Below, piece after piece: positions 1 through 11,545 of a DNA stretch of 64,000 bases (positions within the stretch are counted from its first letter, which is position 1; each line of letters starts with the position of its first letter). This DNA is from Cervus elaphus. Lineage: Eukaryota; Chordata; Mammalia; Artiodactyla; Cervidae. A program made the position numbers and the translations under genes. The notes under the pieces were generated by a model, which saw only the letters and a list, made by a program, of their open reading frames with translations, was not told the origin of the DNA and made no database searches. The DNA lies in the NCBI RefSeq assembly GCF_910594005.1, contig NC_057845.1, positions 3,968,001 to 4,032,000 on the forward strand. Reading direction: 5' to 3'.

Positions 1-224
1 TTGGGAGTGTTTAATTACTTTTCTTCATTGAAGGAATCTGTCTAAAGTTTCCATAATCACAAGTACATTGAATGAGAATTACAGTATTTTATTACTTCTG
101 TGCAAAAACAGTTTCTTTCAAAAGGATCATAGAGGTAAACATAAAATTTAATCTTGAACAAGCCATGAAACAGCCAAACATTATTCTACTAATATGAGAA
201 AACAACGTGGTTATTTGAATTCAC

Positions 225-365
225 ACTGATTTCTCCTGCTGTCTGGATCTCCTCTTTCTGGATCTTTTCCTTTCCTTCCTTGTTTCCCTGCACATGCATT
301 TTTCCCTGACATCTCATTCTGTTCTGCAATTCCTTCTCCAGCTCTTTTCTTTTCTTCCCTGGTTG
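225..365. repeat. Pyrimidine-rich tract
   Basis: A C/T-rich stretch on the plus strand (A/G-rich in the ITSN1 transcript). It was checked as a candidate coiled-coil exon because of its AAG/GAA-like codons, but the frames do not match intersectin. Confidence 0.6.
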
Positions 366-2067
366 CTAAACATTTTGCCTTTCACTACCTTCATAATGAA
401 TGAGCCTGCCATTGAAAGCAAGTGTCTGAAACCAAGAGCATAAAAGCCTCAGTAAGGCCAAAAACCTTATTTACTATAACTGGTATTCTTATTTCAACAA
501 CAATTCAGTTCCTAGGAGCAATTTTTAGAACAGGTAGCATTATAGGCAGAGTTTATATTTCTAATAGCATCTTGTGTCTCATTTACAAAGCCTGGATTTC
601 CTAAGTATATTAAGGAACGTAATTCTTAACTCTGAATCAGTCCTAAATACTCACATTTTTCTGAGAAATAAGACTATCCACTTTTGGAATACTATACTCA
701 CTATACTATCTACTGATGAAAATATTCGTATTAACCCAAATAATGACCAAGTATGGTCTTTCAAATTTTTGCAGCCACATGGCAAATTCAATGATCTAAA
801 ATATGCTTGGTATAAAGACTACAGTATATAGTACCTTACCCATCTCGTAGTTCAGAGCTTCCATCACACACCCACACCAACACACACACAATTTGTCAAG
901 AGGAAAGATTCACTCATACTCCATGATTTATAATAATTAATCATGATTAACTTTTACAAAGAAGGCTTATTAGCACTTCATGGTAAATGCTGTCTTAGAC
1001 ACTGAACACTCATCTGTATGAGGGAAACTGAAGCAGAGAGGTGGAGATGGTTCACCATTCTTAGTCTGAGAAAGATGAGCATTGCCTGAGCAGGGCAGGG
1101 AAACCTTTAGAAAGAAGTCTAAGTGGACGACGCAGCCCAGGAGAACTGCCAGGCACTGAAACACTGCCTCTTCCATTGCCAGTGACTGGAAGAAAGAAAT
1201 GCTCTAATATAAACGCCATTCATGTTAGAACTCGACCAGCACACAGTGCCTACACGGGGACCAACAAGGACTCGACTTTTCAGGACAAAACACAACATCT
1301 AGACACTTTGTGTGGATTCTGTCTTGGCTTACAATAGAGTCCTGAAAACTATAAGCTGTACTTTATGTTGCTGTTCTGTATCATAGTGAGGATATTAAAA
1401 TATGAAACATTAACCTATAAGGGCCAAAGAAAACTACTAACATCGCCAAAGGCAACGTGAGGTCAAGTGCTGCTGTCTGAAAAGTTCCTATTCATGATGG
1501 TGTTTGACACTTGCTAGAACCATAATTTTACACCTACAGCTAAGCACTGTAGGTAAGAAAAATAATGATCTGAATGATTCTATGTGCCCTTAAAGGCAAA
1601 TAGATTCCCCCAAGAAACTGTTTTGACTTTCCTGCAGAACGAGATAAAAAGAGAAAAGTCAAAGATAATTGAATTTTAAATTGAGGTTTCTAGAACAAGA
1701 ATATGAGATTATTGATTCCTAAGCATGATAAAACAGTTGCTGCATATAGAACACATTTTAAAAGCAGAAAATTTGATAGATAAATTTGGTCCACTGAAAT
1801 TTACTGTTCACACAAAAGGTAGTAAAAATAAAAGGCTATCAATTGGGAACTCGAGCACAAAAGCTTTAATATCAGAGTGCTATCATTTCCTCCCTTTTTG
1901 ATAGGTCTACCAAAGCCAAGTTTATTCATTCTTTTTCCTTTTTAAAGTAATTCTTGGTTTCGGGTGATAAATTGGAAAGACATTTCTGTCTTGGGATCAT
2001 TTCTGGAAAACATAAAGATCATATCTATAAGGTAGCCGTCTACTACAAAAGGATGCAGAAATGTACG

Positions 2068-2268
2068 CTCTGTCACTCGGTCGTGCCTGACTTTGGGCCC
2101 CGTGGACCGCAGCCCCCCAGGCTCCTCTGTTCATCAGGTTCTCTGGGCAAGCACACTGGACTGGGTCTCCATTCCCTTCTCAGGGGATTCCTGACCCAGG
2201 CAGCCAACTCGGGTCTCCTGCACGGGCAGGCAGACTCTTTACCACTAGTGTCACCTGGGAATCCCGCA
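2068..2268 (-). mobile_element. Bov-tA SINE
   Basis: Ruminant tRNA-Glu-derived SINE in reverse orientation. The core tail (tcggtcgtgcctgactttg) precedes the reversed tRNA-like head (ggtctcctgcacgggcaggc), and the element ends in cacctgggaatcc. Confidence 0.85.
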
Positions 2269-2631
2269 TGGAAAAAAGGAAAAAAGTGAGTCCTCAATTT
2301 CCATTAGGTAAAACAGAAATGGAAAGGTCCAAGATTCTAGAGACCATATGACCCACAGCTCTGACCAGTTCTTGACCAGAATTGTAAGTATGGTTTATAT
2401 TTTTAGTAGATTGCTACCAATCTGAAATATCTGTTAATCTAACTGTAAAAGTAATTGATTTCCTCTTTAATTAATTTATGACTTGAGTATTTCCATCATT
2501 GGTTATCAGAAACTGGATGAGGAGGCATAAATGTAATTCTTGTTTAACTGGAGAAAAAAAAGGGCAATTCTCAAAAGAATGAATCTGAACTAGATAGCTG
2601 GCAGACAGGACTAAACCAGATTGCATATTAA

Positions 2632-2655
2632 AAAGAAAGAAAGAAAGAAAGAAAT
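2632..2655. repeat. (GAAA)n microsatellite
   Basis: About five GAAA units in a row. Confidence 0.8.
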
Positions 2656-2780
2656 GAAACAGCATACCAACCCTCTAAACCCTTTCTCATTCAAGAAACT
2701 AAATACAATCATACTTCCTGAACACAGTCTTAGGCTTGAGAATCTGAGCTAAAGCAGGGCACTGCTGTCCCCTCTGCTAC

Positions 2781-2962
2781 GCGCTGTGCTCAGTAACTCT
2801 GAGACCCCACGGACTGCAGCCCACCAGGCTTCTCTGTCCGGGTTTTCCAGGCAAGAATACTGCAGTGGGTTGCCACTTTCTTCTCCAGGGGATTTCTTCC
2901 CGACCCAGCGATTGAAACTGCACTTTCTGCACTGGCAGGTAGATTCTTTACCTCTAAGCTAT
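2781..2962 (-). mobile_element. Bov-tA SINE
   Basis: Reverse-oriented copy with the hallmark segments caggcaagaatactgcagtg and ttctccaggggatttcttcc; the tRNA head is degraded. Confidence 0.85.
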
Positions 2963-3147
2963 TGTTCGCTGCATGCCCTTATCGCTAAGGAACTGGACGT
3001 GACAGCGAGTGTGCGTCAAAAGAAGTGAGCGGCTTATTGCAAGTAGTTTGGTACCAAAGAAACTAGGAGAGTTGGATTTTGCTAAATGGAACCCTCATTT
3101 ATGGGGCTAGAAACTGAATATAGGTTTTAACGTTCTGATCAACGACT

Positions 3148-3262
3148 TCTTTTTTTGGCCACGCCCCACACCTCGTGGCATCCTTGTTCCCGGACCATGG
3201 ATCTAACCCAAGTCCCCTGCATTGGAAGCTCAGTCTTAACTACTGGATGACCAGGGAAGAAA
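3148..3262 (-). mobile_element. CHR-type tRNA SINE
   Basis: Reverse-oriented cetartiodactyl CHR SINE, from ttggccacgcccc to ctggatgaccagggaaga. Confidence 0.8.
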
Positions 3263-3624
3263 GTCTACACTCTATAAGTATTTCTCCAGTGTCACCATAC
3301 TAGTTGATAATGGGTGAACTGACCTTTCTTTCTCTAGATGAATAATTTATCGGAATATAAAACAAAACTAAGTCCTAATTTCTTTTCTATACTCTCCAGG
3401 CTGGTTTCCTCTGGGGAGAGGAAGGTTTAGGATAGAGCAAATTCACACCATCAAACCTGATGTGTGGAATTACTGGACAGTTGAAGTGTTTCGGCAAGGT
3501 AGAAGTAATTTTTGCCAACATTAGTGAGGATGCTGTGGAGGTACTGCTGTATCAAGGGACACACGGAAGAAATCCCAAAGGGTCAGAATGCTGGCTCGCC
3601 TAGTTCATCTCATCTTAGGAGAAA

Positions 3625-3803
3625 TTATAACTGCTAGTGGTAACGAATTCGTCTGCCAATGCAAGAGACACAGATCCAATCCCTGAATCAAGAAACTGTA
3701 TTATAGCCTAGGAAATCCCATGGACAAAGCAGCCTAGCGGACGACAGTGCATGGGGTTGCAAAACAGTCAGACACGACTTAGTGACTAAACACCAACAAC
3801 AAA
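3625..3803 (+). mobile_element. Diverged Bov-tA SINE
   Basis: Degraded forward copy. The head around 3652 (gtctgccaatgcaagagac) and the tail (gcaaaacagtcagacacgac) are still readable; about 25 bp of the core are missing. Confidence 0.7.
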
Positions 3804-3933
3804 GCTCTAAAGTAATAAGAAAAAGGAAAAAGCTTCACATTCATGAATGTGATTATAACAAAGGAAACAGACAGGAGATACTCAAGAGGCTAAAATCTTA
3901 AATCTGCCTCTGGGCTGTCTCAAATTATACATC

Positions 3934-4085
3934 TTTTTTTTTTTTTTTTTTTTTTTTGCAGAAGAAGGAAAGAGTGGCTTTATTTCTTTGCCAGGCAAAG
4001 GGCTACAGCCTCAAGAACTGTTCCCCTCATATTATAAATCTTTTGATCTTCAGTGTATCTGTTTCTGTTTTGATCTCACCAGGTT
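3934..4085 (-). mobile_element. Retroposed 3' end with poly(A) and AATAAA
   Basis: On the minus strand, an AATAAA (plus 3979-3984) lies 21 nt before an unbroken run of 24 A (plus 3934-3957). This is the layout of a polyadenylated transcript end copied into the genome. The upstream part (ccctttgcctggcaaag on the minus strand) recalls a bovine LTR 3' end, but the family is not certain. Confidence 0.5.
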
Positions 4086-4297
4086 GGAGAGAAATACTAG
4101 AAATAACAACTGTCAGAAACATAATATGGTCACTAAGTCCTCCAAACTTTTATTTGTTTTAAATAACAAACCAATGTAGCTACATACTGGCTTGTGATTT
4201 TTTTTTCACTCTCCACACTCCACACTGACTTAAAGTAATAATGGAAAACTAAAAGAAAAGTTACAACAGAAAGAAATATATAAAAACAAGTATATTC

Positions 4298-4503
4298 GAG
4301 TTTCCCTGGTGGCTCAAATGGTAAAGAATCTGCCTGCAGTGCAGGAGACCCAGGTTCGATCCCTGGGATGGAAAGATTCCTTGGAGAAGGAAATGGCAAC
4401 TCACGGCAGCATTCTTGCCTGGAGAAGTCCATGGATAGAGGAGCCTGGTGGGCTACAGTCCATGGGGTCACAAAGAGTCAGTCATAACTGAGCGATAAAC
4501 ACA
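4298..4503 (+). mobile_element. Bov-tA SINE
   Basis: Near full-length forward copy, from ttccctggtggctcaaatgg through the tRNA B-box-like ggttcgatccc to the tail ataactgagcgataaacac. Confidence 0.9.
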
Positions 4504-6209
4504 CATATTTGGGAAATGGGCCAGGAGAATAAAGGTCTAAAAACTCTCTCAATACTGAAGTCAGCATTAGTCAACTAAACAGTGAGAGTGACTCACATCA
4601 CATTTGCAGGGTGTGCTCTTTAGCAATGAAAACAGTACAACAGCAAAAATAATCTGTAAGTTATCCAGGCATTATCAAAAACCACTGACCAGAGCCCATC
4701 TTCTGAAATGTGAACCTTGCTTTGGGCCAAACTGTTAGAGAAAGGAAACTTAAGATTAAGGCATAAATCTGGAGTACCGCCTGGGTCAGAAAACATCTGA
4801 ATAGTTAAGTTTATATTTCAAGAGACTATTAATAAGGATTACAAGGGTGCCATAGCACCATATTCTTTTTGCTTGAAATAGTGACAAGTAATAATGAGCG
4901 GTAATGTCAGTGTTTCTATTTATTCCGGAGAAGGAGAGCTGACAGCTGTAATTCCAGTATTTATGTAAGACACATAAGCATGTATGTACACATACAGAAA
5001 ATATAGAGTGCATATACACACATAACAAACACATATTCAGTGTAAGCATGAAAGCAATATTTTAAAAAAACTCACAACAGTAAGTTGGCTCAAATAATAT
5101 TTCCTCTAAGATCATCTTCCTGGAATTGTATAATTATGAAAACCTCATTACTTATTACTCTGAAAACACAGTGTAAATACCTCAAACTCAAATGTCTAGA
5201 CAAGCTGGCCTAGAATCAAAATTCTAAAGTCAACTAAAAATCTCAAATATGCTTTCAAATTTGTTTTTGTATTTCTAATATTGAAGAACAGAATAATGAA
5301 GAAAATTATTTAAACTTTTTCTAAGTACCAGAAGCTAAACTGGCCAGAAGCAAGTATAAAGGATTTTAGTTGCAAACAGAAAATATTTGAGGAAAAAAAA
5401 AAAGTGTAAAGTCCAACTTCTTAAAAGAACATAATTGATTAAAAACTTCAATATCTACTTAAATCTAAAGTATGTGATTGCTGTTAACAGGAAATAAGCT
5501 GTTTGCATTTCAAGATATTCTATTACAGGATAATAATCATTCTTAAGATGATAAAGCTGTCACGTTAAACCAAAAGCACCAAATCAGAAAAAGGCTGTGA
5601 TTTCACCACCTGTATATTCCCTGGGAGCTTTGGCATTCTCCTGAGTTACACTGTGAAAATATAACAAAACCATGCACCACTTCCACCACAGAGACAAAGG
5701 TAATTACTCCACTAACCATAATATTTTACAGTGTGAGGTCACAAAATAAAGATCTATCTATATTCAAGGACAATCCTGATGGTAAAAAGTGGCAAAAAAA
5801 TTCTTAGGTTTCAAAGAGAAAATAGTTCCTTTTCAGTCTTCTTCAAACAACATAAGAAAGATGCAGCTTTTGGAGCCAAGCTTTTGGCAGTACAACTTGA
5901 TGGAGTTCTCAATAGACACAAGGATGAAGATAAGCAAAAATGTATTCATGTAAAAGACAGACGTCAAGTCGGGGCCATTTACTCAGCCCTTTATTTAAAG
6001 AGGCCAAATTCATTTTTATTTTTTAATGGACAAAAATTCAACTTAGATTGTTTTATGTTCATCTATAAATGTGAGGGCTTTCTATGAAGGCTGACAAACC
6101 AGCAGAATAAGTTTTCCTGCCTGGAGGTCAAATATCAACTAACCATCTTGGCCACTTAGAAAAATTAACAACGTAAGACATAACATGTAGGCACACACAG
6201 AATAGGTAC

Positions 6210-6349
6210 CTTCAGCTGATTGTTGAAAATATCTATCTCCTGTAATTTTGATCTAGTTTCTTTCTCCACTTCATCCAGCTGGTCTCGTAGCTGCTGCCGA
6301 GCCAGTTCTTTTGCTTCTAAGGCTCTTTTGAGTGTGAGAAGTGAATCCC
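6210..6349 (-). CDS. ITSN1: ITSN1 exon 16: coiled coil, last exon in window
   Basis: This 140-nt exon encodes residues 562-608: RDSLLTLKRALEAKELARQQ, then LRDQLDEVEKETRSKLQEID and IFNNQLK. Acceptor is AAAACAG|GGGATT. The donor CTGAAG|GTACCT departs from consensus at +4 to +5. Leu566 and Gln581 differ from the remembered human Val and His. The protein continues outside the window. Confidence 0.96.
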
Positions 6350-6474
6350 CTGTTTTAGAAAAACATGGCGAGATAAGAAAAATAAACTGGCAGTGAGGAA
6401 AAACGGCTTTTCAGGTTCTCATTTCTTCTTGCCTGTGAGGAAGGAAAATTCAACTTTAAAAAGAAAACACCTAC
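6350..6474 (-). other. Intron 15 (125 bp)
   Basis: This short intron starts GTAGGT and ends CTAAAACAG. It contains no repeat. Confidence 0.95.
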
Positions 6475-6562
6475 TGTGCAAACTGTTTTGCTGAACTTGT
6501 TTCAGTTGGTCATTGAGTATCTGTTTTTCTGGAATAAGTCTTCCAAGCATTTGCTGGGACTC
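6475..6562 (-). CDS. ITSN1: ITSN1 exon 15: coiled coil
   Basis: This 88-nt exon encodes residues 533-562 (ESQQMLGRLIPEKQILNDQL, then KQVQQNSLH and the first base of Arg562). Acceptor is CTTCTAG|GAGTCC; donor is CACA|GTAGGT, set by the need for A|GG to complete Arg562 at the next exon. It is followed by a 125-bp intron. Confidence 0.96.
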
Positions 6563-7349
6563 CTAGAAGAGAAGGAGAACACAGCAATGAATGGTGGAGA
6601 AAACTGACATGTTTAGATCCAAAGTCCTGGCAGGAAGAGGTCAATTTTCTGCTCCCTCAAAGATTCTCCTAACCTCATCCCAAATCATCTACAGCAAAAC
6701 TGCATTTAATCACTAGTCAGGGTTGTTGTTGTTGTTTTCTTGCCAAGAAATTAATTGTTTGCCAAATGCTTTTCACTGATATAAAGTTTAAACAAGACAG
6801 TTATAGCTCCCTTGATATTTCTTACATTTTTATTGACTCACTGCCTATTTATAAGCTTTTAAAAGTGAACCACAAGTACAACTCAGCAGAGAAAATGGAA
6901 AGGAATGATCTCTCAAATTGCACTAGGATGAAATACAAATGCAGTGACCCTGCTATTTGTAAACTGACTCAGTAGTTTAAACAGGAACTGTTCTGTCCTG
7001 AACTTTGATCCGTCGTAGGGCCAAACTGAGGGTGACCATACACCTGAAGTCGGAAACAGAATTCAAAACAGGACTTTAATAACGAGAATCTTAGGTGCCA
7101 TATGTGGCTCCACCACTGAGGATAAAGCCACAGTTTTAAACAGCTGCACAGAAATCTTGAATCGACTATTTTTTAACTGACATAGATAAAGCTAAACCAC
7201 AGTGTACAAGACTGTGAGGAGTTTTCACAGGTGACTTGAGAAGCAACTGTATTTGCCTAAGTTCAGCTTAAACTATTCAATGTAGCTTCTACATGTATCA
7301 GGAAAAAAGACAGCTTTTGTAGCCTTTATTAAGGAATATTTGACTTTTG

Positions 7350-7545
7350 GAGCTTCCCCAATGGCTCAGTGGTAAAGAATCCTCCTGCAATGCAAGCCCA
7401 GGTTTGATTCCTGGGCTGGGAAGATCCCCTGGAGGAGGGTATGGCAGCCACTCAAGTATTCTTGCCTGGAGAATCCCATGGACAGAGGAGTCTGCCAGCA
7501 ACAGTTGTGAGGTTGCAAAGAGTCATATAGAAGTGACTTAGCATG
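7350..7545 (+). mobile_element. Bov-tA SINE
   Basis: Forward copy starting cttccccaatggctcagtgg. The tail is followed by a short alternating gcacgcacgcatgcat stretch. Confidence 0.85.
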
Positions 7546-8019
7546 CACGCACGCATGCATTTGACTTTCATTTTTACTCTGACTTAAGAAAAATAAATCT
7601 CTATGTATTAACTTTTCGTTTGAAAAAGTAAAAATGTCTTCATGAAAAATTTTCACCAGAGGTGAAAAACCAGTCCTTTCCGGAACAACCACTTTTAGAT
7701 ACCGACTGGCTTGTAAGAAATCTTTGTGTACTATACGTCCCAACTATAGGGCCATACAGCTCAGTGGAGAACAACTGGAAGCATCTTCTCACATGAATAA
7801 TCCACACAAACGAAAGTACTTCCCCCAATCCTGCCAAATTTAGACAAAACAGAACACACAGATCAGACCATTTTCCCAAAAAAGCATAGCCAACTGGGCT
7901 CCTCCTCTTATTCACCTCACTAAACCAAGGCCACGTCTCTGACCCAATCCCAGATTTTCTTTCCTGAACCAGAGCAAACAAGGAAGTATCAAGAGGAGGC
8001 CTGGCTCAAAACCACTGAG

Positions 8020-8058
8020 ACATGGAATCTTAACCAGTGGACCACCAGGGAAGTCCCA
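8020..8058 (-). mobile_element. CHR SINE 5' fragment
   Basis: Only the reversed head remains (cttaaccagtggaccaccag ggaagtccc). Confidence 0.65.
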
Positions 8059-8509
8059 ACATTACTTCTAAATGTACAAGCTAACTTTCTAAAATAGGTC
8101 AAATCTGTATGAAGGGCTACTTGACTCATTTGCATAGCAAGAATCTGCTAATACTTATAAAGAAAGAAAACTGAAATATCATTGCCTACTATGTACCTGA
8201 CTTTCTTCAAACTATGCATTATTTTTAACTTCACTGCTTTTTCAGGAACCTTGATTTGTATTTTATTTTCAATAACTAAACACACTAAGCATCAATCGTA
8301 AACATATGTATGGGCACACAGCATTCAGTGAGATAATTAATAAAACTATGGTTTCCAGTCCTAAATTTTCTAAGGGCATATTTTATGAAACTTCTCATAA
8401 ATAGTTAGTGAAAGACACAAAGAGTTAACAGAAAAGATTGTACTCGTGCATGCATTTTAAAATATTTTCAAATAATTTCTAGCTGTGAACTTTTGATACT
8501 ATTTGCATT

Positions 8510-9588
8510 ATATGTCATATCCTAATATTTCAAATCTCAAATTGATTAGGATTTCCGTGATAATCAGGAAGGACACTGAAGATATGAACAACACTAAGAA
8601 CCAACTTGATCGACTTGCATTTGGGGGACACCCTACTCAGCTTCAACACATTCTTCACAAGTGACACGGAACCTTCACCAAAACAGATCACATGCTGAGC
8701 GATAACATAAGTCTCAATAAACTTAAAAGGATTAAAATCACACAGGCTGTGCTCACAGATCATACCATAAATAAACCAGAAATCAATCAGACAGCTCAAA
8801 AAAAAAAAAAGAAATCCAGGTATTTGGAAACTAAACTGCATAATTCTAAATAACCCTTCAAAGAAATGACAAAGGAAATAAAAAACAGGTTCTGAATGGG
8901 ATGAATATAAAAATACAGCATATTAAAATGCTGTGTAATTAAAATCTGTGTAATATGGCTATGACAATGCTTGGAAGGAAATTCACAGCTTAACATGTTT
9001 ACACATTATCAGAAATCAAGAAAGGTCCAAATTCAATAATCTAAGCTTCTTCTTAATAGGCTAGATAGAAGCAAATTAAACCCAAAATAAGTAAATGGAA
9101 GGAAATAATAAGGAGCCTAAGTAAATGAAATAGAAAACAGAGATACCATAGAGAAAAAATAAAATAAAACATTTATTTAAAAAAAAATCAATAAAGCCAA
9201 TTAGTTCCTAGCTAGACTGATGGAGAAAAGAGGGAGGTGGAAGAGAAGGGAGAGAACAAAAAGAAGGAGGAGGAGAGGGGGAGCTGGAGTGGGAGGTAAA
9301 GGACACAAATTCCCAACGTCAGGACTCAACATTGCTACAGATGCTACAAACTTGCAAAGAGTAATAAGAGAACATTGTAAACAATTTTATACAAATAAAT
9401 TTGTTAACTTAGATGAAACAGACACATTCACTGAAAGATACAAATTATCAAAAGAGAATACAGCACAAATAGAAAACTGGAATAGCCCTGTATCTACTAA
9501 ACAAATTTTGCAATTGTAAGTCCTACCACAATTAAATGTCCAGGTCCATAAGGCTTCACTAGTAAAAGCCACCAAAACTTTAGGCCGG
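8510..9588 (+). mobile_element. Old L1 ORF2 fragment (decayed)
   Basis: Forward L1 ORF2 sequence spanning the end of the endonuclease region into the reverse-transcriptase N-terminal region. Recognisable stretches include gaacaacactaagaaccaac, atttggaaactaaactgcat, tcaataatctaagcttctt and acaaatttgttaacttagat. It has many stops and indels, and a purine-rich expansion at about 9220-9300. It is antisense to ITSN1 and non-functional. Confidence 0.8.
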
Positions 9589-9591
9589 AAA

Positions 9592-9752
9592 CAGTAATCC
9601 CTCGTATCCATGAAGTACTGGTTTCAGGATCTCCACAATAACAGAACTCAAGGACGTCCAAGTCCCTTACATAAAATAGCTGAGTATGATGGTACTCTGA
9701 ATCCTAGGGCTGTTGAATCTGCACAGGCGGACCAACTGCACTGAGACTGCAG
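9592..9752 (-). mobile_element. MER2 (Tigger) internally deleted copy
   Basis: The start (cagtaatccctcgtatcc...aagtcccttacataaaat) is the reversed right end of MER2. The part at about 9705-9750 (gttgaatctgcacaggcgg) matches the reversed left end, so the middle is deleted. It lies just after the L1 ORF2 fragment. Confidence 0.6.
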
Positions 9753-9795
9753 TCTGATAACTATGAAAGGCGGGCAGAGAAAGTCTTTTAGAAAT

Positions 9796-10039
9796 ATATA
9801 GGGTTTTAATCTTCCCTGGTGGGTCAGATGGTAAAGAATCCGCCTGTAATGCAGCAGACTTTGGGTCCAATCCCTGGGTCAGGAAGATCCTCTGGAGAAG
9901 GGAATGGCTACCCACGCCAGTATTCTTGCCCAGAAAATCCCATGGACAGAGAAGCATGGTGGGCTACAGTCCATGGGTTCGCAAAGAGGCGGATGCAACT
10001 GAGCAACTAACACTTTCATACTTTCATATAGGATTTTAA
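9796..10039 (+). mobile_element. Bov-tA SINE with target duplication
   Basis: Forward Bov-tA (body about 9811-10017) flanked by direct repeats atatagggttttaa (9796-9809) and atataggattttaa (10026-10039), 14 bp with one mismatch. The copy ends in a short CTTTCATA repeat. Confidence 0.88.
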
Positions 10040-10194
10040 GAGAGAAGCTGAAAGGGTTGGCTAGGGAGGCAGGGTGGGGTCAACTTAAGAAGGAAAGTGT
10101 AGAAGTAACATAAACTGGGTTAAATTTGGATTCTTGTTGCCCAGCTAGAAACTGATTCCGAAACAGAATATTCCCTTCTAGAATCTTCACTTTC

Positions 10195-10381
10195 CCACTT
10201 ATGAGAGTAATGATACCGCCCTTACTAGGGTATTGTGGAATTCTATTTAATATTCACATTAAGGTCTTCACATGCCATGCCTTCAATTCCACTTATGAGA
10301 GTAATGATACTGCCCTTACTAGGATAATATGGACATCTATTTAATATTCACATTAAGGTCTTCACATGCCAGGCCTTCAAT
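10195..10381. repeat. 94-bp tandem duplication
   Basis: Two adjacent copies (about 10195-10287 and 10289-10381) share ccacttatgagagtaatgat and caatattcacattaaggtc-type segments at a constant 94-bp offset, with a handful of differences. Each copy looks like an old MIR-type end, but the family is uncertain. Confidence 0.85.
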
Positions 10382-10403
10382 AAACAGTAGCTACCACTAC
10401 AGA

Positions 10404-10593
10404 CAGTCTACCATCCAGTCCATCTGGATTCAGCAAGCTTAGGATCAAATTTCAATCCAAATATGCAGACACAAAAGGACTGTCATACTATCCATTTTAC
10501 ATAAAGAATTTGAACATCCATGGATTTTGGTATCCTCAAATGGAACCAGGGGGCTTGGAACCAGGGCCCCATGAATATCAAGGGAGGACTACC
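10404..10593 (+). mobile_element. MER2 (Tigger) internally deleted copy
   Basis: The left part (cagtctaccatccagtcc) resembles the MER2 left end. The right part (gaacatccatggattttggt ... gggaggactac) matches its right end. It is in opposite orientation to the copy at 9592-9752. Confidence 0.6.
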
Positions 10594-10795
10594 ATTTCAT
10601 ATAATTCTTAGAAAATAAAAAGAATACACCTTATTTATGTACTTATTACCCTATGTAATCTACCTATGTACATCTACCCAAAGCTAGATGAAACTAATGT
10701 CCCCCATGAATTTAAATAAAAAGGGTCATAATAATAAGAAGTTGATCTAAACAATAATTTTTAAAACAATAATACACCATGACTAAGGGCAGTTT

Positions 10796-11535
10796 CAATG
10801 AGTTAGACAGGCTGTGGTCCATGTGATTAGATTGGTTTTCTGTGATTATGGTTTTCGGTCTCTCTGCCCTCTGATGGAGAAGGATAAGAGGTTTATGGAA
10901 GCTTTCTGATGGGAGAGACTGACTGAGGGGGAAACTATTTTTTGGGCTCCAAAATCACTGCGGATGGTGATTTCAGCCATGAATTTAAAAGACACTTACT
11001 CCTTGGAAGAAAAGTTGTGACCAACCTAAACAGCATATTGGAAAGCAGAGACATTACTTTGTCAACAAAGGTTCGTCTAGTCAAGGCTATGGTTTTTCCA
11101 GTAGTCATGTATGGATGTGAGAGTTGGACTATAAAGAAAGCTGACCACTGAAGAATGGATTCTTTTGAACTGTGGTGTTGGAGAAGACTTTTGAGAGTCC
11201 CATGCACTGCAAGGAGACACAACAAGTTAATCCTAAAGGAAATCAGCCCTGAATATTCATTGGAAAGACTGATGTTGAAGCTGAAGCTCCAATACTTTGG
11301 CCACCTGATGCGAAGAACTGACTCACTGGAAAAGACCCTGATGCTGAGAAAGATTGATGGCGGGCGGAGAAGGGGACAACAGAGGATGAGATGGTTGGAT
11401 GGCATCACCAACTCAATGGACATGAATTTGAGTAAACTCTGGGAGCTGGTGATGGACAGGGAGACCTGGTGTGCTGTGGTCCATGGGGTCACAAAGAGTC
11501 GGACATGACTGAGCGACTGAACTGAACTGAACTGA
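10796..11535 (+). mobile_element. BovB (RTE) LINE 3' part
   Basis: Forward 5'-truncated BovB. An internal segment (gtggtccatgtgattagatt) is followed by the reverse-transcriptase C-terminal region and the tail gaactgaactgaactgaa. One reading frame runs 10942-11508 and is broken only by TGA at 11149-11151; it reads CESWTIKKADH, stop, RMDSFELWCWRRLLRV. Direct repeats agggcagttt (10786-10795) and aaggcagttt (11536-11545) flank it, and L1 sequence resumes on both sides. Confidence 0.88.
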
Positions 11536-11545
11536 AAGGCAGTTT

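Larger units (their letters stand above)
1..6209 (-). other. Intron 16 (5' part)
   Basis: This is the start of intron 16, which continues outside the window. It has several Bov-tA and CHR SINEs and a retroposed 3' end. A plus-strand open frame of 102 codons (5779-6087) shows no recognisable domain. Stretches 380-2060, 3270-3620 and 4510-6200 are unassigned. Confidence 0.9.

Noticed and set aside
225..365. Pyrimidine-rich tract considered as ITSN1 exon 17 (coiled coil) on the minus strand.
   Set aside because: Translation in all three minus frames does not give ELREIHNKQQ or any intersectin sequence, and a fitting splice pair is lacking.
2632..2655. Regular short repeats (GAAA, GCT, CA, AAAT) checked as possible CRISPR-like arrays.
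   Set aside because: They are pure microsatellites without spacers, in a mammalian intron.
4309..4491. tRNA-like boxes (ggttcgatccc and similar) repeated across the window.
   Set aside because: They are the tRNA-Glu-derived heads of Bov-tA and CHR SINEs; none folds into a complete tRNA.
5779..6087. Plus-strand open frame of 102 codons in intron 16.
   Set aside because: No family resemblance and no splice or promoter context; about the length expected by chance in AT-rich intron.
10942..11508. A nearly continuous protein-like frame with reverse-transcriptase resemblance.
   Set aside because: It is a 5'-truncated BovB remnant with an internal stop, not a gene of the locus.
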